Assembly: GCF_007860175.1 (NCBI RefSeq) | Contig: NZ_SJPX01000001.1 | Location: 1,178,001 to 1,242,000 of the forward strand | Direction: 5' to 3' | Origin: Rubripirellula reticaptiva | GTDB lineage: Bacteria; Planctomycetota; Planctomycetia; Pirellulales; Pirellulaceae | Length of the DNA stretch: 64,000 bases | Shown here: piece by piece, positions 18,623 to 27,158 of the stretch | How positions within the stretch are numbered: the stretch's first letter is position 1 | Layout of the letters: every line of letters starts with the position of its first letter | Program-made: the position numbers and the translations under genes | Notes under the pieces: model-generated | Told to the model about the DNA's origin: nothing | Databases searched by the model: none | What the model saw: only the letters and a program-made list of their open reading frames with translations

Positions 18623-18936
18623 CGGTTGAAAGCGATCAAGACTATTGGGTTACAAGATCACGGTTCGCCACGCCAAAATACAAAAAATTGACGAACGGGC
18701 AACGTGAAAAAACTGGCGAGCAATTGCACAGTGATTGCGTCGTTAAATTGACACAGGTAGATGGTTACTGGGTTCCGAAACGCACGGTTTATACACATCG
18801 GAGCGGCAAGCTAGTAATCGATCTGACCTGGGCGTCGGTGAACTCAGATGACATTGATTTTTTGTCGACGGCGTTGTTGGTCGCATTAATAAGCCATTGC
18901 GTTAGTTTGGGTCTAAACACGAGGGTGTTGTTATGA
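18604..18936 (+). pseudogene. 3' part of the frameshifted secreted protein gene
   Basis: This is an open frame without a credible start codon or ribosome site, continuing the 17936 gene in another frame. It encodes a plausible beta-rich end (LTQVDGYWVPKRTVYTHRSG, then LVIDLTWASVN) and a hydrophobic tail. Adding one T at 18617-18620 would join FDYGNVF to LAVESDQDYWV without a break. Its stop TGA (18934-18936) overlaps the ATG of the next gene as ATGA, the arrangement expected for two intact, translationally coupled genes. Confidence 0.7.
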
Positions 18937-18944
18937 AGTCTTGA
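18921..18944 (+). promoter_or_regulatory. Ribosome site, ATGA overlap and in-frame TGA
   Basis: GAGGG at about 18921-18925 precedes ATG 18933. The ATG overlaps the stop of the upstream frame by one base pattern (ATGA), and the fourth codon of the new frame is TGA. The site decides that the Cys-rich gene originally began here and not at 18978. Confidence 0.65.
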
Positions 18945-18977
18945 GTCGTTGCGGCTGCTTTTGTTCTGCCATTCTTA

Positions 18978-19478
18978 ATGCCGCAGATTTGGTCAATCGC
19001 AGATGAAGAGTGTTTTGACCTTGGTGGTCCAAACGATTGCGTCAGTGAATACAGTGTCGATGAATCCGAAACATGTGTCGCGGAATCGTGTACACCTAAC
19101 TTTCAAACCGACGGTGCGGGCGTACCAATAGTTTTGAACGGCTGGGTTCAAGTTGATTCTTACGATTGTCCTGCGAATACGAAGGAATTTGTTGTGCAGT
19201 CGGGATCGTTTTCATCGTGTGATGAAGGTACTGGGACGGGTGAGTATGCAGAAAGAGCTGATGCCACCGATGTTTATTGTGTCAAGACAAAGTTTTGCGC
19301 AGCGACCTGCAATGTTACGGCTGAAACGATAACTGTCCATGGTGGTGAGTTGAGGATCGCTTACTGCAAGAGTGGTGGTGGCCCGAGTTCCCAATGCGCT
19401 AACGGGGATCACGAAGGCTGCATCGTTTCAAGCCAAGAATGCGTTGGCGAATGTCCTGACGAACCAGAAGAACCGTGA
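18978..19478 (+). CDS. Cysteine-rich secreted protein, probably with a nonsense mutation
   Basis: The open frame from ATG 18978 gives 166 residues with 14 cysteines spread along the chain, a count that suggests a disulfide-rich exported protein. I recognise no family. The likely original start is ATG 18933, which has GAGGG seven to eight bases upstream and overlaps the previous stop (ATGA). From that start the frame reads MKS, then TGA (18942-18944), then VVAAAFVLPFLMPQIWS, an evident signal peptide. So either the gene is inactivated by one substitution, or translation restarts at 18978 and loses most of the signal. The C-terminus is acidic (PDEPEEP). Confidence 0.6.
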   Translation: MPQIWSIADEECFDLGGPNDCVSEYSVDESETCVAESCTPNFQTDGAGVPIVLNGWVQVDSYDCPANTKEFVVQSGSFSSCDEGTGTGEYAERADATDVYCVKTKFCAATCNVTAETITVHGGELRIAYCKSGGGPSSQCANGDHEGCIVSSQECVGECPDEPEEP

Positions 19479-19758
19479 GAAGCACCACGAAGCGTGCCCA
19501 GGTTGCTGAACGTGGGACGGGGATTGGTTTGATCTGCGTGCAGCAGTTTCTGGTTTCGGGCTTTTTTGTGGGCGACTTGCTGGACGTAGGGTGTGTCAAC
19601 GAATTGCGCCTCCCTACTTTCGTCTTCAAGACTCTGCGTTTCAACGTTCTTTACGCAGTGTATGCCGAGAAACGGAGAGGGAAGGTGAGCAACAACTCAG
19701 GTTTCCAATTTGGCGACCGCGACTAGAGCATTCTGGTCACGTGAAGTGTCGGCCCGGC

Positions 19759-21666
19759 CTAAGTCCACTGCCGCAGCCACTTTTCGAGGGTCAGCAAATT
19801 CCACAATCGGTAGCCGTGGTTTTGCTCGTTCGTTTCGTGCGAGCGGACCAGTTCGGCGACGGCTTCTTTGCGGAAAATCGGTGCGATCTTGGCATCGTCG
19901 GCTAGTAGTGTGTCGTGAACCATTGGTTTCAATTCGTTTCGGAACCAGGCACCGATCGGGATGCCAAATCCCATCTTCTTCCGTGTGAAGATCGATGGCG
20001 GGATCATCGATCCGAACGTGTCCTGCAGAATCAACTTTCCGCGTCGCCCGCGGAACTTCATGTCGACGGGCAACGATGCGGCGAATTCAACAATCCGGTA
20101 ATCCAGTAACGGTTGACGAACTTCCAAACCGTGTGCCATCGATGCGATGTCGACTTTCGTACAGAGATCGCATGGCAAGTACGACAGAATGTCCGACGTG
20201 CTCGCTCGCGTGACGACATCACGTCCTTCACTTCGTGCCCACACCGAATCTAGAAAGTCGAACGGATCGGATTCAGGCAGGGATGCCACGAACTCGTCCG
20301 TGTACATCGACGCGCGAAGCGATTCCGGGAAGATCTGCAGCCAATTCAAGTAGCGTCGCGCAGTTGGTTGACCAAGTGCTTCAAGGAACCGTTTGCCACG
20401 CCGCACGATCGATCGACGCTTGTTTGAGTCGGGCAACCGCCGGATCAAACCGATGCCGGGAATCCTTTGAATCGGAAATAACCGTTGCAGTTTTTGGCTC
20501 AACCATAACGCTTGATACCGTTCATAACCGGCGAACAGTTCGTCGCCACCGTCGCCTGACAACGCCACAGTGACTTCGCGTTTGGTCAGTTCCGAAAGAT
20601 ACCAGGTGGGAACCGCCGATGAGTCGCCAAACGGTTCGTCGTAATGCCACACCAACTTGTCGATCACATCAACGCCACTGGGCGTTACTTCGAATCGCGT
20701 GTGTTTGGTGCCCAGGTGCTTGGCAACTTGTGCGGCATAGACCGTTTCATCGAAATCGGCGATCGGAAAACCGATACTGAATGTGTTGACTGGGTTTGGC
20801 GATTGAGACTGTGCGATGGCAGTGATCAAGGACGAATCAATACCACCGGACAAAAATGACCCGAGCGGAACATCTGCTTGTAGTCGTAGCTTTACCGAAT
20901 CACTGAGCAGTTCGCGGAGTCGTTCTTGAGCCTCGGCGGGGCGGATTGGACGCTCGACTGATGGGTCAAAATTCCAGTATCGATGGACGGACAGCTCGCC
21001 ATTTTCGTAAATGGCATAGTGACCAGGTTCTAACTTTCGAACTCCTTTCCAGATCGTGCCGGGATGAGGAATGTATTGATAGGTTAGGAACTCATCGATG
21101 GCGGCAGGGTCGATCTCGGTACAGACACCGGGTACCGCAGCCAAGCATTTCAGTTCGCTACCGAAAACCAGTCGATCATCTTTGACGGCATAGTACAGCG
21201 GCTTTTGTCCGATGCGATCGCGTGCTAAGACCATGCGGTTGCGTCGGGCATCCCAAATCGCGATCGCGAACATCCCGTTAAGCTGATCAAAGCAGTCGGT
21301 GCCAAGGTCTTCATACAAGTGGACGATCGACTCGCCGTCGCCGTGAGTCGCGAACGTGTGTCCGGTGCCTTCGAGACGTCGCCGCAAGGTTTGGAAGTTG
21401 TAGATCTCGCCATTGAAAACCAATCGGACGGTACCGTCTTCGTTGGAAAGCGGTTGCCGAGCACCTTCGAGGTCAATGATGCTGAGACGGCGGAATCCCA
21501 AGCCGACCCCGATTCGATTGCCGTAGGCGTCACGGTGATCGGGGTTCATCCAGATCTGTGAATCGTTGGGACCACGGTGCGCGATCGTGTCGGTCATCTT
21601 TTTCAGATGATCAGGCGTGATCGCAGAGCGATCGTCACGCCAAACCGAGCCAGTGATTCCGCACAT
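19759..21666 (-). CDS. asnB: Asparagine synthase, glutamine-hydrolysing
   Basis: A 635-residue two-domain enzyme making asparagine, or amidating another acid, from aspartate, ATP and glutamine. The N-terminal glutaminase has the nucleophile C2 (MCGITG), HRGPND near residue 31, and THGDGES. The synthetase half has the ATP-pyrophosphatase loop LSGGIDSSLI at about residue 260 and LSGDGGDELFAGYERY at about residue 365. Members of this length also occur in exopolysaccharide and lasso-type clusters, where the substrate differs, but no such partners are adjacent. The start is ATG 21666. The receiver-ATPase gene lies upstream on the same strand with a 96-base gap containing a hairpin, so separate transcripts are likely. 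Confidence 0.92.
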   Translation of the reverse strand: MCGITGSVWRDDRSAITPDHLKKMTDTIAHRGPNDSQIWMNPDHRDAYGNRIGVGLGFRRLSIIDLEGARQPLSNEDGTVRLVFNGEIYNFQTLRRRLEGTGHTFATHGDGESIVHLYEDLGTDCFDQLNGMFAIAIWDARRNRMVLARDRIGQKPLYYAVKDDRLVFGSELKCLAAVPGVCTEIDPAAIDEFLTYQYIPHPGTIWKGVRKLEPGHYAIYENGELSVHRYWNFDPSVERPIRPAEAQERLRELLSDSVKLRLQADVPLGSFLSGGIDSSLITAIAQSQSPNPVNTFSIGFPIADFDETVYAAQVAKHLGTKHTRFEVTPSGVDVIDKLVWHYDEPFGDSSAVPTWYLSELTKREVTVALSGDGGDELFAGYERYQALWLSQKLQRLFPIQRIPGIGLIRRLPDSNKRRSIVRRGKRFLEALGQPTARRYLNWLQIFPESLRASMYTDEFVASLPESDPFDFLDSVWARSEGRDVVTRASTSDILSYLPCDLCTKVDIASMAHGLEVRQPLLDYRIVEFAASLPVDMKFRGRRGKLILQDTFGSMIPPSIFTRKKMGFGIPIGAWFRNELKPMVHDTLLADDAKIAPIFRKEAVAELVRSHETNEQNHGYRLWNLLTLEKWLRQWT

Positions 21667-21702
21667 TGAGTATTTCCAAGCTTGCCACGTTGCGTAAACC
21701 AG

Positions 21703-21753
21703 GACCTACGCCTGGCGAGATCCATTGCCAGGATAATTCCTGATCGTAGGGTC
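21703..21753 (-). terminator. Possible stem-loop terminator
   Basis: CCTGGC (21711-21716) pairs with GCCAGG (21727-21732), and the flanking GACCTACG and CGTAGGGTC can extend the stem with a bulge and an internal loop. It lies between the stop of the receiver-ATPase gene and the start of asnB. No T-run follows, so it is only a candidate. Confidence 0.35.
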
Positions 21754-21762
21754 TGGTAATGT

Positions 21763-22683
21763 CTAGCCGGCTGGTAGAGCGGGTGAATGCGTATGCCGTT
21801 TCACCATCACCACTTCGCAGTTGCCAGATCGGAAGATGACGTCATCCATGAAGCTGGTCAACAACATCAGGCCACGACACTGTTCCAGCTCGAAAGATTC
21901 CGGTGTTCCCGGTGCCGGGGTCATGCGTGTCACTCGGCCGCGTCCGCTTTGTGAGACTTGGATACGAGTGTCGTCCGTGCCGACTGAAAATTTTAGTTCA
22001 ACGGTTTGTCCCGCGTACTCTTTGCTGGCCGTCCGTTCGGCCATTTCCTGAATTCCAGTTTCTTCATTGCCAAGCCATCGGCTAAGCAGCGTCTCGTCAT
22101 CTCGAATTTCCAGATTGCCAAAACAGATCGCGTTCAGCAGCGCGCTGTGGACCGCGGTTCCCAATCGCACCCGCTGGGTTGTGTTCATGTGCCCTGCCGA
22201 GGCCAGTGACTGGACGACGAAATGCACGACCGGCTCGATCGAGGTCAAATTGTTGGAAAGTTGCAAAGTGTATTCGGGACAGGTCGATTTTTGGCCACTG
22301 CCGTCAAAGACTCGGTCCGATGCAGCCATTCGGATGGTTTGGCCCACCACGCGGCAAAGCAACTTCGAGAGCGAATTTTTGGGGACAAAGTTGGCCGCTC
22401 CCAACGCAAGCGCATCGACGGCCAGCGATTCGCTCCCCCGCGCGGTTACGACGACCGAGGGCAGTTTGGGGTATTGCTCGGCTACGGCCTGGACCAATTC
22501 CATTCCGTTCATTTCCGGCATTCGCAGGTCTGTGACGACCAGATCCGGTTGCCGCTGGCTAAGTGTCTCAAACGCCAGTCGCCCATTCTCAACGCACTCG
22601 ACCTGATGCCCGCCAGACTCCAGAATGGACCGAATCAACGCAGCGTGAGTCGAACTGTCCTCGGCCAGTAAGATTGATGACAT
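21763..22683 (-). CDS. Response regulator fused to RsbW-like ATPase domain
   Basis: A 306-residue protein. Residues 1-120 are a receiver domain with acidic pair E8/D9, phospho-acceptor D52 (VVTDLRMPE), T80 and K102. Residues of about 135-300 look like a GHKL/HATPase_c_2 domain of the anti-sigma kinase type: a histidine-rich start, an N-box-like ALLNAICFGN, and a C-terminal CRGLMLLTSFMDDVIF segment like the end of RsbW-family proteins. No dimerisation and phospho-histidine domain lies between them. The architecture suggests that phosphorylation of D52 controls an ATPase or serine kinase acting on an anti-sigma antagonist. No STAS partner is in the window. Start ATG 22683. Confidence 0.8.
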   Translation of the reverse strand: MSSILLAEDSSTHAALIRSILESGGHQVECVENGRLAFETLSQRQPDLVVTDLRMPEMNGMELVQAVAEQYPKLPSVVVTARGSESLAVDALALGAANFVPKNSLSKLLCRVVGQTIRMAASDRVFDGSGQKSTCPEYTLQLSNNLTSIEPVVHFVVQSLASAGHMNTTQRVRLGTAVHSALLNAICFGNLEIRDDETLLSRWLGNEETGIQEMAERTASKEYAGQTVELKFSVGTDDTRIQVSQSGRGRVTRMTPAPGTPESFELEQCRGLMLLTSFMDDVIFRSGNCEVVMVKRHTHSPALPAG

Positions 22684-22776
22684 GGTGGTTCTTCTCGGTG
22701 GAGTGTCGCCGGCAACGCTGATCGCTACTATCTGTTTCCAGTCTATCTGATCCCGCCTCTTCTCGGTGTTTCGTCA

Positions 22777-24846
22777 ATGCAGAATCGACTTTCCCGATGT
22801 ATTTGTTCCCTGTCGTTTGTCTTGGTTGCTTTTGCGGGAATCGGTGCTGCCGGTTTATCCGCGATAGCGGACGGGCCTGCTGACAACCGGGCGGATCAAG
22901 TTCGTCCGATTCCGCCGCCGGGTATCGAGTTAGATGCCGCGGTCAGCGATGGGTTGATGAAAAGGTGTGAGTCGATTCGCACTCGGTTCATCGCCATCGA
23001 TCTTGAGGGCAAAGACGTCAAAGTTCAGTCGCTCGCCAGCGAAGTGTTGGTCTTTCCTCGCGCGGTTGAACTGGCCATCGAATTTGGCCAATTCTACAAG
23101 CCACGCGAAATCGAATCGGCCGGGAAGTTGTTGGATGAGGCAGAGCGGCGAATTACCGTGATCAAAGACGGCGGCGATTGGGGCGAGGTGGTCGGCATCG
23201 GCGACGGAGTGAACCAGAAGCTGATTGTCGGTGGTTATCAATCGAAAATTGATGGTTCTTTTCAACCATATAGCGTCGTCCTGCCGGCGGGAATGCGCAA
23301 GTGTGACCCACGTCCGCGGCGACTGGATATTTGGTTTCATGGTCGCGGTGAAACTCTCAGCGAAGTTGGCTTCCTGACCAAACAGCAAACCAATGCCGGT
23401 GAATATGCTCCGGTGGATACGCTTGTATTGCATCCTTACGGTCGTTATTGCAACGCATTCAAATTCGCTGGCGAAGTCGATGTGCTCGAGTCGCTCGAAT
23501 ACGTCAAGTCGCGACTAGCCGTCGATCCCGCCCGCATCAGCGTGCGTGGATTTTCCATGGGCGGTGCAGCATGCTGGCAGATGGCGACTCATCACGCAGA
23601 TCGCTGGTTTGCGGCCAACCCAGGTGCCGGTTTCTCGGAAACGCCAGAGTTCTTGAGCTTCTTTCAGAATGAAGATGCTCGCGCGACCGCGCCGGATTAC
23701 CAACAATCGCTGTGGCAGTGGTACGATTGCCCGCCGTGGGCTGGTAACCTCAAGCAATGTCCAACCATCGCGTACAGTGGCGAGATCGACAAGCAAAAGC
23801 AAGCAGCCGACGTGATGGAGACGGCGCTTCGTGGTGTCGGAATCGATCTGGTCCACGTGATTGGACCCAATACGGCGCACAAAATTCATCCTGATTCAAA
23901 AACGAAAATCGAATCAACCATGGCGACGCTCGCACGTATCGCGGACACTGTCGCGCCGCGGCGGATTGAATTTACGACCGTGACACTTCGGTATCACCAA
24001 ATGTACTGGGTTGATGTGCAAGGCCTAGCACAACACTGGAAGCCGGCCGAAGTGGTCGCCGATGTTGATTCTGCATCGCGAATTCGGATCAAAACCGACA
24101 ACGTCACTCATCTGAATTTACAGTTTGGGCCGGGTCAATGGCCGGGCGCCACGTCGGGGCCAGTCAAGATCGAGATCGACGGGACTACGATCATCGGTCC
24201 TGCGATTCGTTCGGATCGATCGTGGAATGTTTCACTGGTGCGAAGTGAAAAGGAATGGGCGACGGCTTCGGAAGAAGCAACAACCGAACTTCGGAAGCGT
24301 CCAGGACTGCAAGGTCCGATCGACGATGCGTTGATGGATTCGTTTGTGTTCGTGATGCCGGGCGACAAGTCCAGTGATAAGGTCGTTCAGCAATGGGTCG
24401 AGTCCGAATCGGTGCACGCGATGGACCAGTGGCGGAAACATTTTCGCGGGGACGTCCGTCAAACCGTCGATCGTGATTTGACCGATCAACAGATTGCATC
24501 GAGCAACTTGATTCTGTTTGGTGATGTTGAATCGAACGAAGTGATCGCGAGAATTGCGGACGAGTTGCCGGTGGAGTGGAGTGACAGCGATGTCACGATT
24601 GGCGAGCACAAAGTGCCGCGGACCGGCCATGTGCCGATCTTGATCTTTCCAAACCCGCTAAACCCCAATCGTTATGTTGTCATCAACAGCGGGTTCACAT
24701 TTCGTGAATACGACTATCTCAATAACGCCCGCCAAACACCAAAGTTGCCTGACTGGGCACTGGTGGATGTGACCGGCGGCGCGACGTCCCAGGCAGCAGG
24801 CGAAGTAAAAGCCGCCGGCTTCTTTGACGAAAAATGGCAACCGTAA
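22777..24846 (+). CDS. Secreted alpha/beta-hydrolase (esterase/peptidase type)
   Basis: A 689-residue protein with a signal peptide ending near residue 31 (AIADG). The alpha/beta-hydrolase core lies at about residues 160-390. It has an oxyanion-type HGRGE (189-193), the nucleophile elbow GFSMGGA with S260, and a candidate catalytic His in NTAHKIHP. Prolyl oligopeptidase-like and polyhydroxybutyrate depolymerase-like esterases share this layout. The last 300 residues form a separate module with FGDVESNEVI and a PNPLNPNRYVVINSG motif that I know only from planctomycete hydrolases of this kind. The substrate is unknown; a polymer-degrading role is inferred from export and size. Confidence 0.78.
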   Translation: MQNRLSRCICSLSFVLVAFAGIGAAGLSAIADGPADNRADQVRPIPPPGIELDAAVSDGLMKRCESIRTRFIAIDLEGKDVKVQSLASEVLVFPRAVELAIEFGQFYKPREIESAGKLLDEAERRITVIKDGGDWGEVVGIGDGVNQKLIVGGYQSKIDGSFQPYSVVLPAGMRKCDPRPRRLDIWFHGRGETLSEVGFLTKQQTNAGEYAPVDTLVLHPYGRYCNAFKFAGEVDVLESLEYVKSRLAVDPARISVRGFSMGGAACWQMATHHADRWFAANPGAGFSETPEFLSFFQNEDARATAPDYQQSLWQWYDCPPWAGNLKQCPTIAYSGEIDKQKQAADVMETALRGVGIDLVHVIGPNTAHKIHPDSKTKIESTMATLARIADTVAPRRIEFTTVTLRYHQMYWVDVQGLAQHWKPAEVVADVDSASRIRIKTDNVTHLNLQFGPGQWPGATSGPVKIEIDGTTIIGPAIRSDRSWNVSLVRSEKEWATASEEATTELRKRPGLQGPIDDALMDSFVFVMPGDKSSDKVVQQWVESESVHAMDQWRKHFRGDVRQTVDRDLTDQQIASSNLILFGDVESNEVIARIADELPVEWSDSDVTIGEHKVPRTGHVPILIFPNPLNPNRYVVINSGFTFREYDYLNNARQTPKLPDWALVDVTGGATSQAAGEVKAAGFFDEKWQP

Positions 24847-24870
24847 GCCAGCATGCTCACTGGCTTACGG
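24841..24870. terminator. Bidirectional terminator hairpin
   Basis: An 11-base-pair perfect stem (CCGTAAGCCAG with CTGGCTTACGG) surrounds an eight-base loop. It begins at the stop codon of the hydrolase gene, and a third copy of the arm (TTGGCTTACGG) follows at 24875-24885. It lies between convergent genes and fits termination on both strands. Confidence 0.75.
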
Positions 24871-24922
24871 ATCATTGGCTTACGGGCGTGTGAAAATCAA
24901 ACTCGCCAGGACAAGTTCTGGC

Positions 24923-25420
24923 TTAGGCTGATACCGCGGTTGCGCAGTCGATCGCGTACCCGACCGACGCTTGTCGGACGCAGATGGCATCTTTGTTTCG
25001 CACTGCTTGCTTGCGGCGCAGTTCGTCAAGCACCTCGGGGCGAATCGCGACACGATCGTCAACCGGAATAGCTCGCAAAGGTTGTGACGACTTAAGCTGG
25101 GCGATGCGGTTCTGCAAATCCGCAGCCAATTGTCCGGCGATGGCTCGGTTCGTCGGTGACGCGAGTTTCGCCAACGCAGCAATCTGGGCTTCGATTTCAC
25201 CGACCTGAATTTCTTCGGTCATCCGATGGCTCGAACCTGCGGATCGGGACATGTCCGCGTCTGATCGACGATCGGCGATTTCACCTCGGACGATGGCGAG
25301 TTCGCGAGGCGCCTCGATCCCAATTTCGGTTCGTGACGTCTTCAAATCCAAGATTCGAACCACGACGCCCAAAGCGGGAATCTCGATCGATTCCCCTATT
25401 TTCCGTGACAGTACCAACAT
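24923..25420 (-). CDS. csrA: CsrA-type RNA-binding regulator with long C-terminal extension
   Basis: The first 60 residues are a normal CsrA domain: MLVLSRKIGESIEIP, a VVVRILDLK strand, RTEIGIEAPRELAIVRGEI and the conserved arginine of the RNA-binding edge. CsrA binds GGA motifs near mRNA start sites and controls translation. Here it is followed by about 105 extra residues, partly helical (EIEAQIAALAKLAS, AGQLAADLQNRIAQL) and then basic (EVLDELRRKQAVRNK). Typical CsrA proteins have 60-75 residues, so the extension is the notable part; it may be a regulatory or oligomerisation domain. The start is ATG 25420 with GGAG seven bases upstream. Confidence 0.85.
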   Translation of the reverse strand: MLVLSRKIGESIEIPALGVVVRILDLKTSRTEIGIEAPRELAIVRGEIADRRSDADMSRSAGSSHRMTEEIQVGEIEAQIAALAKLASPTNRAIAGQLAADLQNRIAQLKSSQPLRAIPVDDRVAIRPEVLDELRRKQAVRNKDAICVRQASVGYAIDCATAVSA

Positions 25421-25538
25421 GCCTAACTCCGTTTTAAGGTCCGAAGGATGATTTAATCGGCCAGGAGTTTACCGCAGAGCCCGGTTGGGTACAAGCGTAT
25501 AGGTGTGAACGTGTGTTTCGTGTAGTCAATCGGTCCTT

Positions 25539-26858
25539 TCAGGCCGCCTGTGGGGCTCGCGTGGCGCGAACGATTTGGACGCTATTTTCGCTCGCCAGAT
25601 TGATCATGTCGATTTCGTATTCTCGGTGGCGCGCGTTCCAGATTTCGACGATCGGCCGAGTAAAGTTTTCGCCGTTGGATCGAACGACACGCCCAACTTG
25701 GCCGTCACTCATTTCGACGAACGAACCGATGGGGAATAAAGACACCGCGTGCAGTAAACCGCGAACGGACTTCGAATCGAATTTTCCACCGGCAACGTCG
25801 TGCAGAAGTTTCTCGATCGCGAAGTACGGCATCAGGCCTTTGCGGTGACCACGGTTCGATACCAATCCGACATAGGCATCTGCGACCGCAGCGATCCGAG
25901 CCAGCGGGTGAATCTCGTCCACCACACGACCGCGCGGGTAACCACTGCCGTCGCATCGCTCGTGAAGTTGGTAGGCCACGATTCGTGCGACTCGCGAGAT
26001 CCGGACTCCGGGGCATTGTAACGCATCGAGTGTCAGTACCGGGTGCTCGGCGAGAGAGGTAAGTTCGTCCGGCGTCAACTTTCGCTTCTCGGTATAGACC
26101 TTTCGCGGCATCATTTTCATTCCGACGTCATGGATCAAGCATCCCGTGCCAAGATCGACAAGACTGGCATCATCTAGCCCAAGCATTAGGCCAATGGAAA
26201 TCGCGACGCTGCACACATGCAGGCTATGTCGCGCTGGATACTCGGTGTCGAATGGATTCAAGCCCAGACAAAGGAACATGTCGCGGTCGTCAAGAATCGA
26301 CTTGACGCTGTCTCGGCAAACGCCCTCAAGTGATTCGTCATTGGCCGAGGATCCTTTGATCAGATTCACGAACAATTCGTCAAGGTAAGCGATTTGTTGT
26401 TCGGATTTCTTGACCGTTTCGAGCATGTGATGTCGGTCATAGCGATCCTGGCGCGGTGCTCCAAGTCGTTCGGCAACTGTCTCGGTCGGCATCTCGATTG
26501 ATGCCTTGAATCCTTCACCGACGACTTCTTCATCGATGTCAGAAGTGGCTCGGTTTGTCTTGCAAATTTGCGAGTACGAATGGTCGTCGGCTTTGCGGGC
26601 AATGCCTTGCGGCGCACCCGCTTTTAGCCTCGCGAGGTCACGTCGATTGACAACGACATTGTTGATTCCGCGTTTGACGAGCATGTTGAGAAACTGCTCG
26701 TTGATTTCGATGTTCTTGCCCAGCAGCTTTGTTCCTGCCGAATCAGGATCAAAGATAGGCGAAGATAGAACGGTCCCGACCGAAAGTGTCGATAGCGAGA
26801 CGCGAGCGAAGGTGGCAGACACGCGAAAGCCTTGATGGGGGGAGAAACTCGATTCCAT
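25539..26858 (-). CDS. HD-GYP domain phosphodiesterase
   Basis: About 439 residues from ATG 26858; a GTG at 26903 in frame would add 15 unconserved residues. The C-terminal half has the HD-GYP hallmarks: HSLHVCSVAIS, the metal pair in LIHDVGMKMMP, EHPVLTLDALQ and the GYP motif in ERCDGSGYPRG. HD-GYP enzymes usually hydrolyse cyclic di-GMP. The N-terminal 180 residues carry no receiver domain; they contain the start often seen in this subgroup (VLSSPIFDPDSAGTKLLGKN, read as a DUF3391-like small domain). It is on the same strand as csrA with a 118-base gap, so both regulators may be linked. Confidence 0.85.
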   Translation of the reverse strand: MESSFSPHQGFRVSATFARVSLSTLSVGTVLSSPIFDPDSAGTKLLGKNIEINEQFLNMLVKRGINNVVVNRRDLARLKAGAPQGIARKADDHSYSQICKTNRATSDIDEEVVGEGFKASIEMPTETVAERLGAPRQDRYDRHHMLETVKKSEQQIAYLDELFVNLIKGSSANDESLEGVCRDSVKSILDDRDMFLCLGLNPFDTEYPARHSLHVCSVAISIGLMLGLDDASLVDLGTGCLIHDVGMKMMPRKVYTEKRKLTPDELTSLAEHPVLTLDALQCPGVRISRVARIVAYQLHERCDGSGYPRGRVVDEIHPLARIAAVADAYVGLVSNRGHRKGLMPYFAIEKLLHDVAGGKFDSKSVRGLLHAVSLFPIGSFVEMSDGQVGRVVRSNGENFTRPIVEIWNARHREYEIDMINLASENSVQIVRATRAPQAA

Positions 26859-27158
26859 CCGACCAGGACTCTTGGGGAGTCTTGGTGCGCATGGGTGCCC
26901 CACTCATACTTTTAACGCTGCAAGACGGAACTGCCCTCCCGTTTCTATGATGGCTATCGAAACGTGCACACGTCCATCCTTATGAATTTATGCGGGGGCG
27001 CGCCAGTTGTCCCGGAGACCCTCATCAGCGTGAGCATAATCGCTACGACCGCGACTTCTTGGTCAAGCCGTTTTGTAGTTGGTCAGTCACGCGATATGCC
27101 ACGCGTTCCCGTTTTGCGTACCGCTCAGTCGCTGTTCCTACGCAAGCCGATTGCGTGA
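26859..27158. other. Non-coding stretch between HIT and HD-GYP genes
   Basis: There are 300 bases without a gene. The part next to the HD-GYP start is AT-rich near 26905-26985 and may hold its promoter. The end next to the HIT gene contains a nested inverted repeat (27085-27160) described separately. The short open frames in it lack ribosome sites and recognisable features. Confidence 0.5.

Noticed and set aside
18613-18625. Programmed -1 ribosomal frameshift at the T4 run
   Set aside because: The heptamer does not follow the X-XXY-YYZ pattern and tRNA re-pairing would mismatch at the first base; a mutation or read error is simpler.
19479-19758. Possible small gene after the Cys-rich gene
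   Set aside because: The frames here lack ribosome sites and have no signal or domain; it is read as intergenic.
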